Assembly: GCA_965224105.1 (NCBI GenBank)
Contig: CBDCYH010000002.1
Span: forward strand, 1,488,001-1,552,000
From: CBDCYH01 sp965224105
GTDB lineage: Bacteria > Bacteroidota > Rhodothermia > Rhodothermales > JABDKH01
Length of the DNA stretch: 64,000 bases
Direction: 5' to 3'
Shown here in pieces: positions 42,830-51,656 of the stretch; position 1 is the stretch's first letter; each line of letters starts with the position of its first letter. The notes beneath the pieces were generated by a model. The model was not told where the DNA came from and did no database searches. It saw only the letters and a program-made list of their open reading frames with translations. Both the position numbers and the translations under genes were made by a program.

Positions 42830-44785
42830 ATGAAAAGAAACAAGGGTTCCATCCTGGCGCTGTTCGTCCTGCTCGCTTTTGCGTCCACGACGTTCTTCGC
42901 CTGTCAGACCTCCACAACCGGTGTCATGGGTGATGCCAGTGTTGCACAGAAGGTCTACGTTGCTCCCGGTGAACACGATGAGTTTTATGCGTTCATGTCA
43001 GGAGGCTTTTCTGGTCAGGTTACCGTTCACGGCCTGCCCTCCGGCCGGCTGTTGAAAACGATTCCGGTGTTCTCTCAGTACCCCGAAAATGCATGGGGAT
43101 ACTCCGAGGAAACCAAGCCGATGCTGAATACTACCTTTGGCTTTATACCATGGGACGATTCGCACCATCCCGAACTATCACAGACAGACGGCGTGCCGGA
43201 TGGGCGATGGCTGTTCATCAACGGGAACAACACGCCGCGTGTAGCGAGAATCGATCTCAAGTCGTTCGAAACGGACGAGATCATTCAGATCCCCAACTCT
43301 GGTGGTAACCACGCATCGCCGTTCATCACTCCAAACTCGGAGTACGTTGTTGCCTCCACACGGTTCAGCGTACCGGTTCCTCAGCGCGACATGTCGATCG
43401 ATGAGTACAAGGGCAACTTCAAAGGAACGCTAACTTTCATTAAGGCAGACGTACCCGGCGAGATGGATATCGCCTTCCAGATTCTGGTACCGGGATACAA
43501 CTATGACCTGTCCCACTCTGGTCGCGGCCCATCATATGGCTGGTCGTTCTTCACGTCGTACAACACAGAAGAAGCGAACACCCTCCTTGAAGTTGAGGCA
43601 TCCCGAAATGACAAAGACTTCATCGCCGCGGTAAACTGGAAAAGAGCAGAGGAGTGTGTTGCAGCGGGTACTTTCCAGACGATGAACTCCCCATATGCGC
43701 ACAACCACCTCGATGGAAATCGAGTGGGCGTGTCGGAGATCAAATCATCAGTTAAGGTTTTGCAGCCTAGTGATTGTGACGGTGTTGTCTATTATCTGCC
43801 AACACCCAAGTCGCCACACGGTGTCGATGTTGACCCAAGTGGTGAGTACATAGTCGCTGGCGGGAAACTTGCAACGGTAATACCTGTGCACTCGTTCTCA
43901 AAAATGCAGCAGGCGATTGCAAACCAGGACTACGAGAAAGTGATCGACGGAATCCCTGTCCTTAACTACGAAAGCGTTATCGCTGGCGAAGTAACGAATC
44001 CCGGACTCGGACCACTCCACACGGAGTTTGACGGCGAAGGTTACGCTTACACGTCGGCGTTTATCTCATCAGAAGTAGTTAAATGGGAACTGGGTACCTG
44101 GGAAGTTGTCGACCGAATCCAGACGTACTATTCTGTTGGTCACATTATGATTCCCGGTGGCGATAGCTCGCAGCCGTTCGGAAAATATCTGGTTGCGCTC
44201 AACAAGATCACGAAAGATCGGTACCTGCCAACAGGACCTGAGCTTGCGCACGCAGCGCAGCTTATCGACATCAGCGGGGACAAGATGCAACTACTACTCG
44301 ATTTCCCGACCATGGGTGAGCCGCACTATGCGCAGGGAATACCTGCATCCCTGGTGAAGGATAATCAGGTGCGGATGTATCCAATCGAGGATAACACGCA
44401 TCCGTACGCCACACATTCGGAGGACGAGTCAGGCGTAACCCGCAGTGGCAATGAGGTGCACATCAAGATGTCGACAATCCGGACGCACTTTGCTCCGGAC
44501 AATATTGAGGGCATCCGGGTGGGTGACAAGGTTTACTTCCACGTCACAAACCTCGAACAGGATTGGGATGTGCCACACGGGTTCGCCATGATGGGCGCGC
44601 AGACGAGTGAGCTCCTGATCATGCCGGGAGAAACCAAGACCATCACCTGGGAGCCTAAAGATCCGGGAGTCTATCCGTTCTATTGCACGGACTTCTGCTC
44701 GGCCCTGCACCAGGAGATGCAAGGTTACATTCGGGTCTCTCCCCGGGGAAGCAGCGTCCCAATAGCCTTCTCAACGGGCGGCTAA
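42830..44785 (+). CDS. nosZ: Nitrous oxide reductase, clade II type
   Basis: A 651-aa copper enzyme reducing N2O to N2 in the periplasm. The N-terminus is a Sec-type signal with a possible lipobox (TFFAC, Cys25) rather than a twin-arginine signal, as in clade II enzymes. The propeller domain carries CuZ ligands beginning DDSHHPELS (109-117) with further His in GGNHASPF, AHNHLDG and SPHGVDV. The C-terminal cupredoxin carries the CuA set: H583, then C619, C623, H627 and M630 (YCTDFCSALHQEM). All expected ligands appear present. It is first in a block with the accessory genes. Confidence 0.97.
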   Translation: MKRNKGSILALFVLLAFASTTFFACQTSTTGVMGDASVAQKVYVAPGEHDEFYAFMSGGFSGQVTVHGLPSGRLLKTIPVFSQYPENAWGYSEETKPMLNTTFGFIPWDDSHHPELSQTDGVPDGRWLFINGNNTPRVARIDLKSFETDEIIQIPNSGGNHASPFITPNSEYVVASTRFSVPVPQRDMSIDEYKGNFKGTLTFIKADVPGEMDIAFQILVPGYNYDLSHSGRGPSYGWSFFTSYNTEEANTLLEVEASRNDKDFIAAVNWKRAEECVAAGTFQTMNSPYAHNHLDGNRVGVSEIKSSVKVLQPSDCDGVVYYLPTPKSPHGVDVDPSGEYIVAGGKLATVIPVHSFSKMQQAIANQDYEKVIDGIPVLNYESVIAGEVTNPGLGPLHTEFDGEGYAYTSAFISSEVVKWELGTWEVVDRIQTYYSVGHIMIPGGDSSQPFGKYLVALNKITKDRYLPTGPELAHAAQLIDISGDKMQLLLDFPTMGEPHYAQGIPASLVKDNQVRMYPIEDNTHPYATHSEDESGVTRSGNEVHIKMSTIRTHFAPDNIEGIRVGDKVYFHVTNLEQDWDVPHGFAMMGAQTSELLIMPGETKTITWEPKDPGVYPFYCTDFCSALHQEMQGYIRVSPRGSSVPIAFSTGG

Positions 44786-44789
44786 GGAT

Positions 44790-45383
44790 ATGTCAAAGAA
44801 ACTTTCAGCGAGGCAATCCACACTTCTGGCGGTTGCCTCGCTGATGCTGCTCGGCGTCTGGGTGTGGCCGATCTGGAAAATTGCGCTCGAAGCTCCTCAG
44901 TACCCCGAAGGAATCGGGATGCAGATCTGGGTCGACAACATCGTAGGAGAAAAAGAGCACGATCTGCAAAACATAAACGGACTGAACCATTACATCGGGA
45001 TGAAAACCATCGAACCCGATTCGATTAAAGAGCTTCAGTTCATGCCGTGGATCATCGGTGGGTTGATCGTGTTCGGCCTTGTCGCAGCCGCATCACGCAA
45101 CAGGTATTTGCTCTACGCCTGGACGATTGTCTTTCTGCTCTTCGCCATAATAGGACTTGTTGACTTCTATCTTTGGGAATATGACTACGGTCACAACCTG
45201 GATTATGAGAACGCGGCAATCAAGGTGCCTGGGATGAGCTACCAGCCTCCTCTCATTGGATCCAAGAAGCTGCTAAACTTCACGGCGCACTCGTGGCCGG
45301 GACTGGCCGGTTGGCTAACATTCGTTTCTCTTGCTATCGGATGTGTTTTGAGCTGGCGTGTGCGTAAAACCGCGAAGGCATGA
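44790..45383 (+). CDS. Membrane protein of the nos cluster, function unknown
   Basis: A 197-aa protein with about four membrane helices (LLAVASLMLLGVWVWPIWK; PWIIGGLIVFGLVAAA; LLYAWTIVFLLFAIIGLVDF; a C-terminal helix) and a periplasmic NINGLNHYIGM motif. Similar proteins follow nosZ in Bacteroidota clade II clusters. It might aid NosZ maturation or electron supply; this is inference. Its stop overlaps the nosL start by 4 bp. Confidence 0.85.
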   Translation: MSKKLSARQSTLLAVASLMLLGVWVWPIWKIALEAPQYPEGIGMQIWVDNIVGEKEHDLQNINGLNHYIGMKTIEPDSIKELQFMPWIIGGLIVFGLVAAASRNRYLLYAWTIVFLLFAIIGLVDFYLWEYDYGHNLDYENAAIKVPGMSYQPPLIGSKKLLNFTAHSWPGLAGWLTFVSLAIGCVLSWRVRKTAKA

Positions 45384-45781
45384 TAACGCGCGCATCCGCT
45401 GGCTTGGCCCTGTGCCTGATGGTGGTGTTGGTGGGATGCGATTCCGGACCACGTGACGTACAATTCGGGCTGGACCGTTGTGCACACTGCATGATGATTA
45501 TCGACGACGATAGATTTGCCGCACAGTTGGTAACCAGTCGGGGTAAAACGGTCGTGTTTGATTCGATCGAATGCATGGCGCTGCACGACCATGAATCGGA
45601 AGGTGCCGCGTGGGTGTGGTCGAAAAAATCAGAGTCGTGGATCGATGCTGCAAAGGCTACCTTTTACAAGGATGAATCAATACGCTCGCCGATGGGGGGA
45701 AACTTCATCCTATCGGAAAACACGAATCAGGAACTAGAAAAGCTCTCGTGGAGAGAAGTCATTGAAAGTGCTCGTCAATGA
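45380..45781 (+). CDS. nosL: NosL copper chaperone lipoprotein
   Basis: A 133-aa lipoprotein (VVLVGC, lipid Cys20) with the NosL copper-binding motif CAHCMM (C34, C37, M38, M39) and a core FAAQLVTSRGKTVVFDSIECM. NosL delivers Cu(I) for the CuZ site of NosZ. It overlaps both neighbours by 4 bp, indicating tight coupling in the nos operon. Confidence 0.95.
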   Translation: MITRASAGLALCLMVVLVGCDSGPRDVQFGLDRCAHCMMIIDDDRFAAQLVTSRGKTVVFDSIECMALHDHESEGAAWVWSKKSESWIDAAKATFYKDESIRSPMGGNFILSENTNQELEKLSWREVIESARQ

Positions 45782-47007
45782 AAATCCTAATACTGAATTT
45801 CGGCCTGGCGGTCGCGCTGCTGGGCTCGCCGCTGACGCTTGCCGCGCAGTCTGACGGATCGGCGTTGAGCGAGCGCATTCGAAATGCAGCTCCACACGAT
45901 ACCGTCCTTGTTCCGTCTGGCACGTACAACATTTCTCAGACCATCGTCCTGGATAAACCCATCGTGTTGGTGGGTGATGGCGATCCGGTCCTGCGTGGTT
46001 CGGGCGACGTCGAGATCGTACACATCGCCGCAGATAGCATAACCGTACGCGGACTCACACTCCAGAACGTGCAACGGAGCTTTGTGGAAGACCGGACCGC
46101 ATTGCGAATAGAGGATGCAGCGCATTGTGAGGTTGAGGGAAACACCATCCTGGATAGCTTCTTCGGCATCTACCTGGCATCAGTCGCCAACTGTGACGTT
46201 ACGAACAACCGGATTATCGGATCAGGCCCGACGGAGACATTGTCCGGTAATGCAATCCACGCATGGTACTGTCGGGATGTGGTTATCCGAGATAATTACG
46301 TCACGAAGCACCGCGATGGTATATACTTCGAGTTCGTTGAGGATAGCAGCGTTGAGAACAACGAGAGCGAGTTTAACCTTCGTTATGGATTGCACTTTAT
46401 GTTTTCGGATCGGAGCTCGTATTCCGGCAATACGTTCAATTCGAATGAGGGCGGCATTGCCGTGATGTTCTCGGAAGAGGTGTTGATCAGGGAGAATCAG
46501 TTTATAAACAATACGGGCCCCGCAGCATACGGCTTGTTGCTGAAGGAGATCGACCGTTCGGAAATTTCCAACAATACTTTCAGTGGTAACTCCATTGGTC
46601 TCTACATGGAAGGTTCGGATAGCCCGATTATTCAGGGCAATGTGTTCAGGCGGAACGGCTGGGGATTGAAGATGATGTCCAACTGCGACAACGTGTCACT
46701 TCTAAGCAATGACTTTGTGCAGAACTCGTTCGATCTCACCACCAACAACCGAAGCGCTGTTGCAGAAATTGGGGGAAACTACTGGGACAAGTATGAAGGT
46801 TACGATCTTGACCGCGATGGTGTCGGAGACGTCCCGCACCGCCCCGTTGGATTGTTTGCCGTAATTGCCGAAAAGAATGAACTCGCGGTAGTAACGTTGC
46901 GTGGGTTCTTTGTGCGTCTTCTGGATTCGCTTGAGCGGGTCGTCCCTAAATCCACCCCACAATTTCTGGTTGACAACACTCCCCAAATGGAAAGCGTGAA
47001 CCAGTGA
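45778..47007 (+). CDS. nosD: NosD periplasmic beta-helix maturation protein
   Basis: A 409-aa protein with a signal peptide (to about residue 23, LAAQS) and CASH/parallel beta-helix repeats (NRIIGSGPTETLSGNAIHAW, RDNYVTKHRDGIYFEFVED, FNSNEGGIAVMFSE; shortened). It ends in the conserved NYWDKYEGYDLDRDGVGD block. NosD works with the NosFY transporter to assemble the CuZ centre. It overlaps nosL and nosF by 4 bp each. Confidence 0.95.
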   Translation: MKILILNFGLAVALLGSPLTLAAQSDGSALSERIRNAAPHDTVLVPSGTYNISQTIVLDKPIVLVGDGDPVLRGSGDVEIVHIAADSITVRGLTLQNVQRSFVEDRTALRIEDAAHCEVEGNTILDSFFGIYLASVANCDVTNNRIIGSGPTETLSGNAIHAWYCRDVVIRDNYVTKHRDGIYFEFVEDSSVENNESEFNLRYGLHFMFSDRSSYSGNTFNSNEGGIAVMFSEEVLIRENQFINNTGPAAYGLLLKEIDRSEISNNTFSGNSIGLYMEGSDSPIIQGNVFRRNGWGLKMMSNCDNVSLLSNDFVQNSFDLTTNNRSAVAEIGGNYWDKYEGYDLDRDGVGDVPHRPVGLFAVIAEKNELAVVTLRGFFVRLLDSLERVVPKSTPQFLVDNTPQMESVNQ

Positions 47008-47720
47008 ATCCTGCCATACAGATCAACGGACTCGTTAAAAGCTACGGACGGGAGGACGTGCTGAAGGGGATCGATGTGGCGATGCCTAATGGCAAGACGA
47101 CCCTCATTTTGGGGCACAACGGATGCGGCAAGACAACACTGATGAAATGCATCGTAGGTTTGGTAAAACCGACGGCGGGTAAGATTGCTTTCCCGGAGCT
47201 TCCTGCAGGAGTAGCGGACGTGCGCGAGACACTCGGTTACCTTCCCCAGCGAAATTTCTTCCCGGACAACATCACGCCGGAAGAAATCTTCGAACTCATC
47301 GAGGATCTCTATGATGACACGCAGCTTCGACACGCCGAGCTTATGGATGAGTTCGAGCTCCAGCCGTTCCTCACACGTCGAGTGAAAGAACTGTCGGGCG
47401 GTACGCTTCAGAAGGTCAGTGCGGTCTGTGCGCTGATGACGTCGCCTACGATTTTATTGTTGGACGAGCCTACTGCAGGTCTCGACCCGGGTAGTAGATT
47501 CAAGTTCAAGCAAATGTTGGCGTCGCTTAAAAAAAATGGCGTCACGATTCTTATTACGTCGCACATTGTTCGCGAGCACGAAGAGCTTTGTGATTACCTG
47601 GTCATCTTGTCCGATGGGCAAATCCGATACGAAGGCTCGCCGGAGGAGTTGCGGGCGGAGACGCAGGTGGATAATCTCGAACATGCGGTCGCGGCGTTTC
47701 TGGAGAGGTCGGGGTCGTGA
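47004..47720 (+). CDS. nosF: NosF ABC transporter ATPase
   Basis: A 238-aa ATPase. Walker A is GHNGCGKTT (37-45), the signature loop is LSGGT (130-134) and Walker B is ILLLDEPT (150-157), followed by a TSHIVRE switch His. It pairs with NosY to form the NosFY transporter needed for NosZ copper-sulphide site assembly. It overlaps nosD and nosY by 4 bp. Confidence 0.95.
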   Translation: MNPAIQINGLVKSYGREDVLKGIDVAMPNGKTTLILGHNGCGKTTLMKCIVGLVKPTAGKIAFPELPAGVADVRETLGYLPQRNFFPDNITPEEIFELIEDLYDDTQLRHAELMDEFELQPFLTRRVKELSGGTLQKVSAVCALMTSPTILLLDEPTAGLDPGSRFKFKQMLASLKKNGVTILITSHIVREHEELCDYLVILSDGQIRYEGSPEELRAETQVDNLEHAVAAFLERSGS

Positions 47721-48484
47721 AGACAGTGCTCAAATACATATTGCGCGACCTGGTGCGGAGCCGGTTTCTCGCCGGATACGCATTGTTCTTCTTCGCCATC
47801 TCGGAAGTATTCATCAGGCTTGTAGGTTTCGAGGGTGCGGTGTTGGCGTTACTCGAGATTGGGCTGGCGCTGGTCCCGCTTATCACAATCATCTTCACTG
47901 TGGTCTACCTCTACGATGCACAGAAGATGGCGGAAATGCTGTTGGCACAACCGCTGAGCCGCACGTCGCTCACGCTGGGGTTGTACTGCGGACTCATCTT
48001 CGCAACCTGCCTTGTGCCGGTGATCTCCGTGGCACTTCCATTCCTCGCACGAGGATACGTCACCACTACAGTCTTTCTGTTGCTGGGATCGATCGCGGTC
48101 CTGGCTGCAATCTTTACGAGCATTAGTTTTGCAATCGCATCATCAGTTAAAAACAAACTGCAGGGATTGGTTGCGGGGATTTTCGTTTGGCTGTTCCTGC
48201 TGGTGATATACGACGGACTGCTCCTGCTGGGACTGCATTTCTTTTCGGCGTATCCGCTTGAACGTCCGGTCATTGCCGGGGTCTTCCTTAACCCAATCGA
48301 CCTGTGCCGAACACTCGTACTCCTGCACACCGACGTGGGAGCAATGATGGGGTACACGGGAGCGGTCTTCCAGCAATTTCTTGGAAGTGCGAAAGGCGTC
48401 GTGTTCGGAGTACTTGCGCTTGTCGCATGGACAGTCATCCCGTTTGCCATTTCTTTCGTTAAGTACGCGAAAAAGGACTATTAG
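47717..48484 (+). CDS. nosY: NosY ABC transporter permease
   Basis: A 255-aa membrane protein with six hydrophobic helices (FLAGYALFFFAISEVFIRL, LEIGLALVPLITIIFTVVYL, LVAGIFVWLFLLVIYDGLLL in part). The arrangement and position after nosF match NosY. It is the last gene of the operon; no terminator hairpin is evident after it. Confidence 0.93.
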   Translation: MKTVLKYILRDLVRSRFLAGYALFFFAISEVFIRLVGFEGAVLALLEIGLALVPLITIIFTVVYLYDAQKMAEMLLAQPLSRTSLTLGLYCGLIFATCLVPVISVALPFLARGYVTTTVFLLLGSIAVLAAIFTSISFAIASSVKNKLQGLVAGIFVWLFLLVIYDGLLLLGLHFFSAYPLERPVIAGVFLNPIDLCRTLVLLHTDVGAMMGYTGAVFQQFLGSAKGVVFGVLALVAWTVIPFAISFVKYAKKDY

Positions 48485-48597
48485 CAGCGATATTTGCTTG
48501 TGCCCGGTCGGGTTTGCTAATATTTCCTCCGTGCCGCCAGCGGTCGCACGGAAGCTGGCGCGTTCATCCATCAAAGCGCCTCGCGCGGAGTACCATC

Positions 48598-49158
48598 ATG
48601 GTTACCGTTATTTCCCTTTGGCTGCCCATTCTGCTGTCAGCCGTTCTGGTCTTCATCGTAAGCTCGGTCATTCATATGATGCTGGGCTATCACCGAAACG
48701 ACTATCGAAAGTTGGCGAACGAAGCTGACTTTCGGAGTGCGGTTGGGCCGCTAAACATTGCCCCGGGTGACTACGTTGTTCCCAAACCTGCGGATCAGAA
48801 GCAGATGCGCACTCCAGATTACATAGAGAAAACAAAAGAGGGGCCGGTGCTGTGGATGACGGTTTTACCGAACGGCGAATTCAACATGACGAAGAGCCTC
48901 ATCAACTGGTTTGTGTATAGCGTGATAGTTGGGATTTTCGCAGCCTACATTGCTGGCCGTGCATTACCTGCAGGAGCGGACTACATGGCGGTGTTCAGGT
49001 TTGTCGGGACAACGGCGTTCGCCGGATATGCTCTCGCGTTGATGCAGAATTCTATCTGGTACAACCGCGCATGGTCTACCACGCTTAAGTCCATGTTCGA
49101 CGGGCTCGTGTACGCCCTTGTGACCGCCGGTGTGTTTGGGTGGCTGTGGCCGAGCTAG
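48598..49158 (+). CDS. Membrane protein of unknown function
   Basis: A 186-aa protein with an N-terminal helix (SLWLPILLSAVLVFIVSSVI), a soluble loop containing a RTPDYIEKTKEGPV segment, and three more helices near the C-terminus. ATG 48598 follows GCGGAG; the frame is open to 48514. I do not recognise the family with confidence. It is 113 bp after nosY and may not be linked to it. Confidence 0.8.
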   Translation: MVTVISLWLPILLSAVLVFIVSSVIHMMLGYHRNDYRKLANEADFRSAVGPLNIAPGDYVVPKPADQKQMRTPDYIEKTKEGPVLWMTVLPNGEFNMTKSLINWFVYSVIVGIFAAYIAGRALPAGADYMAVFRFVGTTAFAGYALALMQNSIWYNRAWSTTLKSMFDGLVYALVTAGVFGWLWPS

Positions 49159-49283
49159 GCATTTGTGTTGTCGAACGGCTTGGGAAAATTTTGTCTTTCG
49201 TGGTAACGACGAAACATTGCAAACGTATTGGTTGACTGCGTGAGGGCCAAGAGTATGTGCCGCGATCTATCTCTTCGCGGGCG

Positions 49284-51410
49284 CTACCGTCTGAAGCCGT
49301 CGACGCGCATTATGTCGCTATCTGCTCGCCCGGGCAAACCGACAATCAACATCATTCCGTCGGGTGAAATCGCCAGTGCCGGATCGAGTCGCGGGATGCC
49401 CGCCGGCGCTCGGAACACAACCTGAGGATCGGTCGTGGTTTGGTCCAGCCTTTCATTAGTCATGGTGCTTGAACCACTCGGCATCGAAACTCTAACGACC
49501 TGTGTTGACGAATCTCTCCTGACGTAATAGAGTGATGTGCCATGCATCGCCCAACTTCCCCAGTCGCAATGGCACATTTCGGGTACCACGACCTGCAGGC
49601 TGTCGCTACCTGGCAACGATGTCCACAATCCATCTTGCCCCGGCCGCGTGACGTACAATTGCCCTCCGAGCGACTCGATCGGCCCAAAACCGACGACGCC
49701 CGTGTCTTCGGCCATCTCGCCGTCCTTGTTCATGCGCATCACACGCCACGCTCCGGCCACATTCGCGGTGTAGTAGATGGCCGAGCCATCGTTTGACCAA
49801 CTCGCCGCCAATTCATCGTAGGGCTCCTCCGTCAGTCGCTTTTGGATTCTCTCAGCGAGCTTGACCAGGTAAATATCGGCCTGGCCGTTTGAGCGTCCGG
49901 TGAATACGATCTCGCTGCCATCAGGTGACCACCGAGGCGTACTCACGAAGGGTCCGGCAAAGTTTGTGATTTGTGTTTGCTCCGTCCCATCGAGTTTGCT
50001 CGTCCAAATCTCGAAGTGCCCACTCCTGTTCGAGGTATATGCAATTGACTTGCCGTCTGGCGATATCGCCGGGTGCAACGTCCATCCATTTGCGGGTACA
50101 ACCGGGCGCGTAGCGCCGGGAGTTGAGTCAACATCGACCTCATGGAGATTCGAGCGGAGTTGATCGCTTTTGTAGGCAAGGGTCTCCCCACGCAACACCG
50201 GAAACGTTGCTTCTCCGCCTTCGACTCCGGCCCAGGTTGGTATGCCGCCGCCAACTCCGTACCGCCAGAGGCCGAATCTCCCAGACCGGTTGGACGATAC
50301 GATGAGCGCGCTACGTGATGTCCAATCGTGGCCGTAAACGTTTACTCCGTCCTGTGAAACGCGCAATTCATTCGTGCCATCTATCCCAATCACGAAAACG
50401 TCCTGGATGCCTTCGGAAACGCTGCGGGTAAAACTTAACCGCGCGCCATCGGGTGAGAACGCTGGATCGTGATCGCCCCAGAACGTCGGTGATGTTTTGG
50501 TAATTCGATGTCGCTCTCGCGTCGAGACGTTGAGAAGATGAATCCCGAAGGACTCGTCGTTGCTCGCACGATCATTGAATGCCAGCCACTTGCCATCCGG
50601 AGACCACGCCAGATCTCCGTATACGGTTTGTCTGCACGGAGCGAATCGGGTCGGCGTTCCGCCGAGACTCGAGACCGCAAGGATATTACATCCAGCCTCC
50701 GCGCTCGAACGCATGAACGCAACTTGCGCATCGTCGTGCGACCAAACCGGATGATGATCGAAAACATCTGGAGAATCCGTTAGCCTAAGCTCCTGTTCGC
50801 GTCCAACCAGTTTTACGTAGATGCTCGATCCGCCATCGGGGTTGTCTCGGGCAAACACTATCCTGCGCCCGTCGGATGATAACGATGGTCCTCCCTCACG
50901 TTCTGGTGTCGATGTCTCGGGCACGGCGTGGAAATGAGCAGGCGCCTGTTCGGTTCGTAAAGCGAGTACAGACACGAATAGCAGAACAATCGCAGCCGTT
51001 GCGCCGAGCAATATTGTATCCCGACGCCTTCGACTGGTGACGGAGGTAGACGCGCTGGTAATATCTTGTCGATCCAGCCGGTCCCGGAAACTGACCGGGG
51101 CAATAAGTCGGTATCCGGATTTGGGAATTGTCTCTATCACGCCAGGCTGTTTCCGGTCTTCACCGAAGGCCTTGCGGAGTTCGGAAATTGCGCGCGTAAC
51201 CACCTCATCCGTTACAACAGTCCCAGCCCAAACGCTCTCAAGCAGCTCGTCCCTGGACACGACGCGTCCCTGCCTGTTAGCGAGGCATAGCAACACCTCC
51301 ATGATCTTCGGCTCGATCTTCGTTACACCCGAGTCGCTTACAATTCGGTTTTGATTCGGCAGTACTGTCCACTCACCGATTTGCAGAGAGGTATAACTTC
51401 GCAGGTTCAT
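49284..51410 (-). CDS. CadC-like transmembrane regulator with TolB/PD40 beta-propeller sensor
   Basis: A 708-aa one-component regulator. It has an N-terminal winged-helix trans_reg_C domain (about residues 5-105; EPKIMEVLLCLANRQGRVVSRDELLE region and SGYRLIAPV), a membrane helix at about 130-152 (ILLGATAAIVLLFVSVLAL) and a periplasmic propeller of PD40/WD40-like repeats (PSLSSDGRRIVFARDN, PAFSPDGARLSFTRS, PRWSPDGSEIVFTGRS). This ToxR/CadC-like arrangement senses an external signal and binds DNA directly. ATG 51410 is chosen; the frame extends to 51488. It is divergent from an S9 peptidase gene, a plausible target. Confidence 0.9.
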   Translation of the reverse strand: MNLRSYTSLQIGEWTVLPNQNRIVSDSGVTKIEPKIMEVLLCLANRQGRVVSRDELLESVWAGTVVTDEVVTRAISELRKAFGEDRKQPGVIETIPKSGYRLIAPVSFRDRLDRQDITSASTSVTSRRRRDTILLGATAAIVLLFVSVLALRTEQAPAHFHAVPETSTPEREGGPSLSSDGRRIVFARDNPDGGSSIYVKLVGREQELRLTDSPDVFDHHPVWSHDDAQVAFMRSSAEAGCNILAVSSLGGTPTRFAPCRQTVYGDLAWSPDGKWLAFNDRASNDESFGIHLLNVSTRERHRITKTSPTFWGDHDPAFSPDGARLSFTRSVSEGIQDVFVIGIDGTNELRVSQDGVNVYGHDWTSRSALIVSSNRSGRFGLWRYGVGGGIPTWAGVEGGEATFPVLRGETLAYKSDQLRSNLHEVDVDSTPGATRPVVPANGWTLHPAISPDGKSIAYTSNRSGHFEIWTSKLDGTEQTQITNFAGPFVSTPRWSPDGSEIVFTGRSNGQADIYLVKLAERIQKRLTEEPYDELAASWSNDGSAIYYTANVAGAWRVMRMNKDGEMAEDTGVVGFGPIESLGGQLYVTRPGQDGLWTSLPGSDSLQVVVPEMCHCDWGSWAMHGTSLYYVRRDSSTQVVRVSMPSGSSTMTNERLDQTTTDPQVVFRAPAGIPRLDPALAISPDGMMLIVGLPGRADSDIMRVDGFRR

Positions 51411-51656
51411 ATTAGCTCGATTTAGGGTTTGTCCTGGCGACCAAACGTACCCGTAGTTACTCAATTCCTTCGCATCGGGATTCACCACGGCAGATACAAC
51501 GTCAAGGGCCTTTCTACTGATTGGTCGATTCTGACCTCAATTCGCGTGCTCAGGAAAACCTCAGAAAAAGTTTGGGCACTAATCGGGTTTTATTCCGCGA
51601 GAGAGGTAACACGCAGTATGTACCTTGAGTTCGTCTACACCAGCAGGAATAACCCA

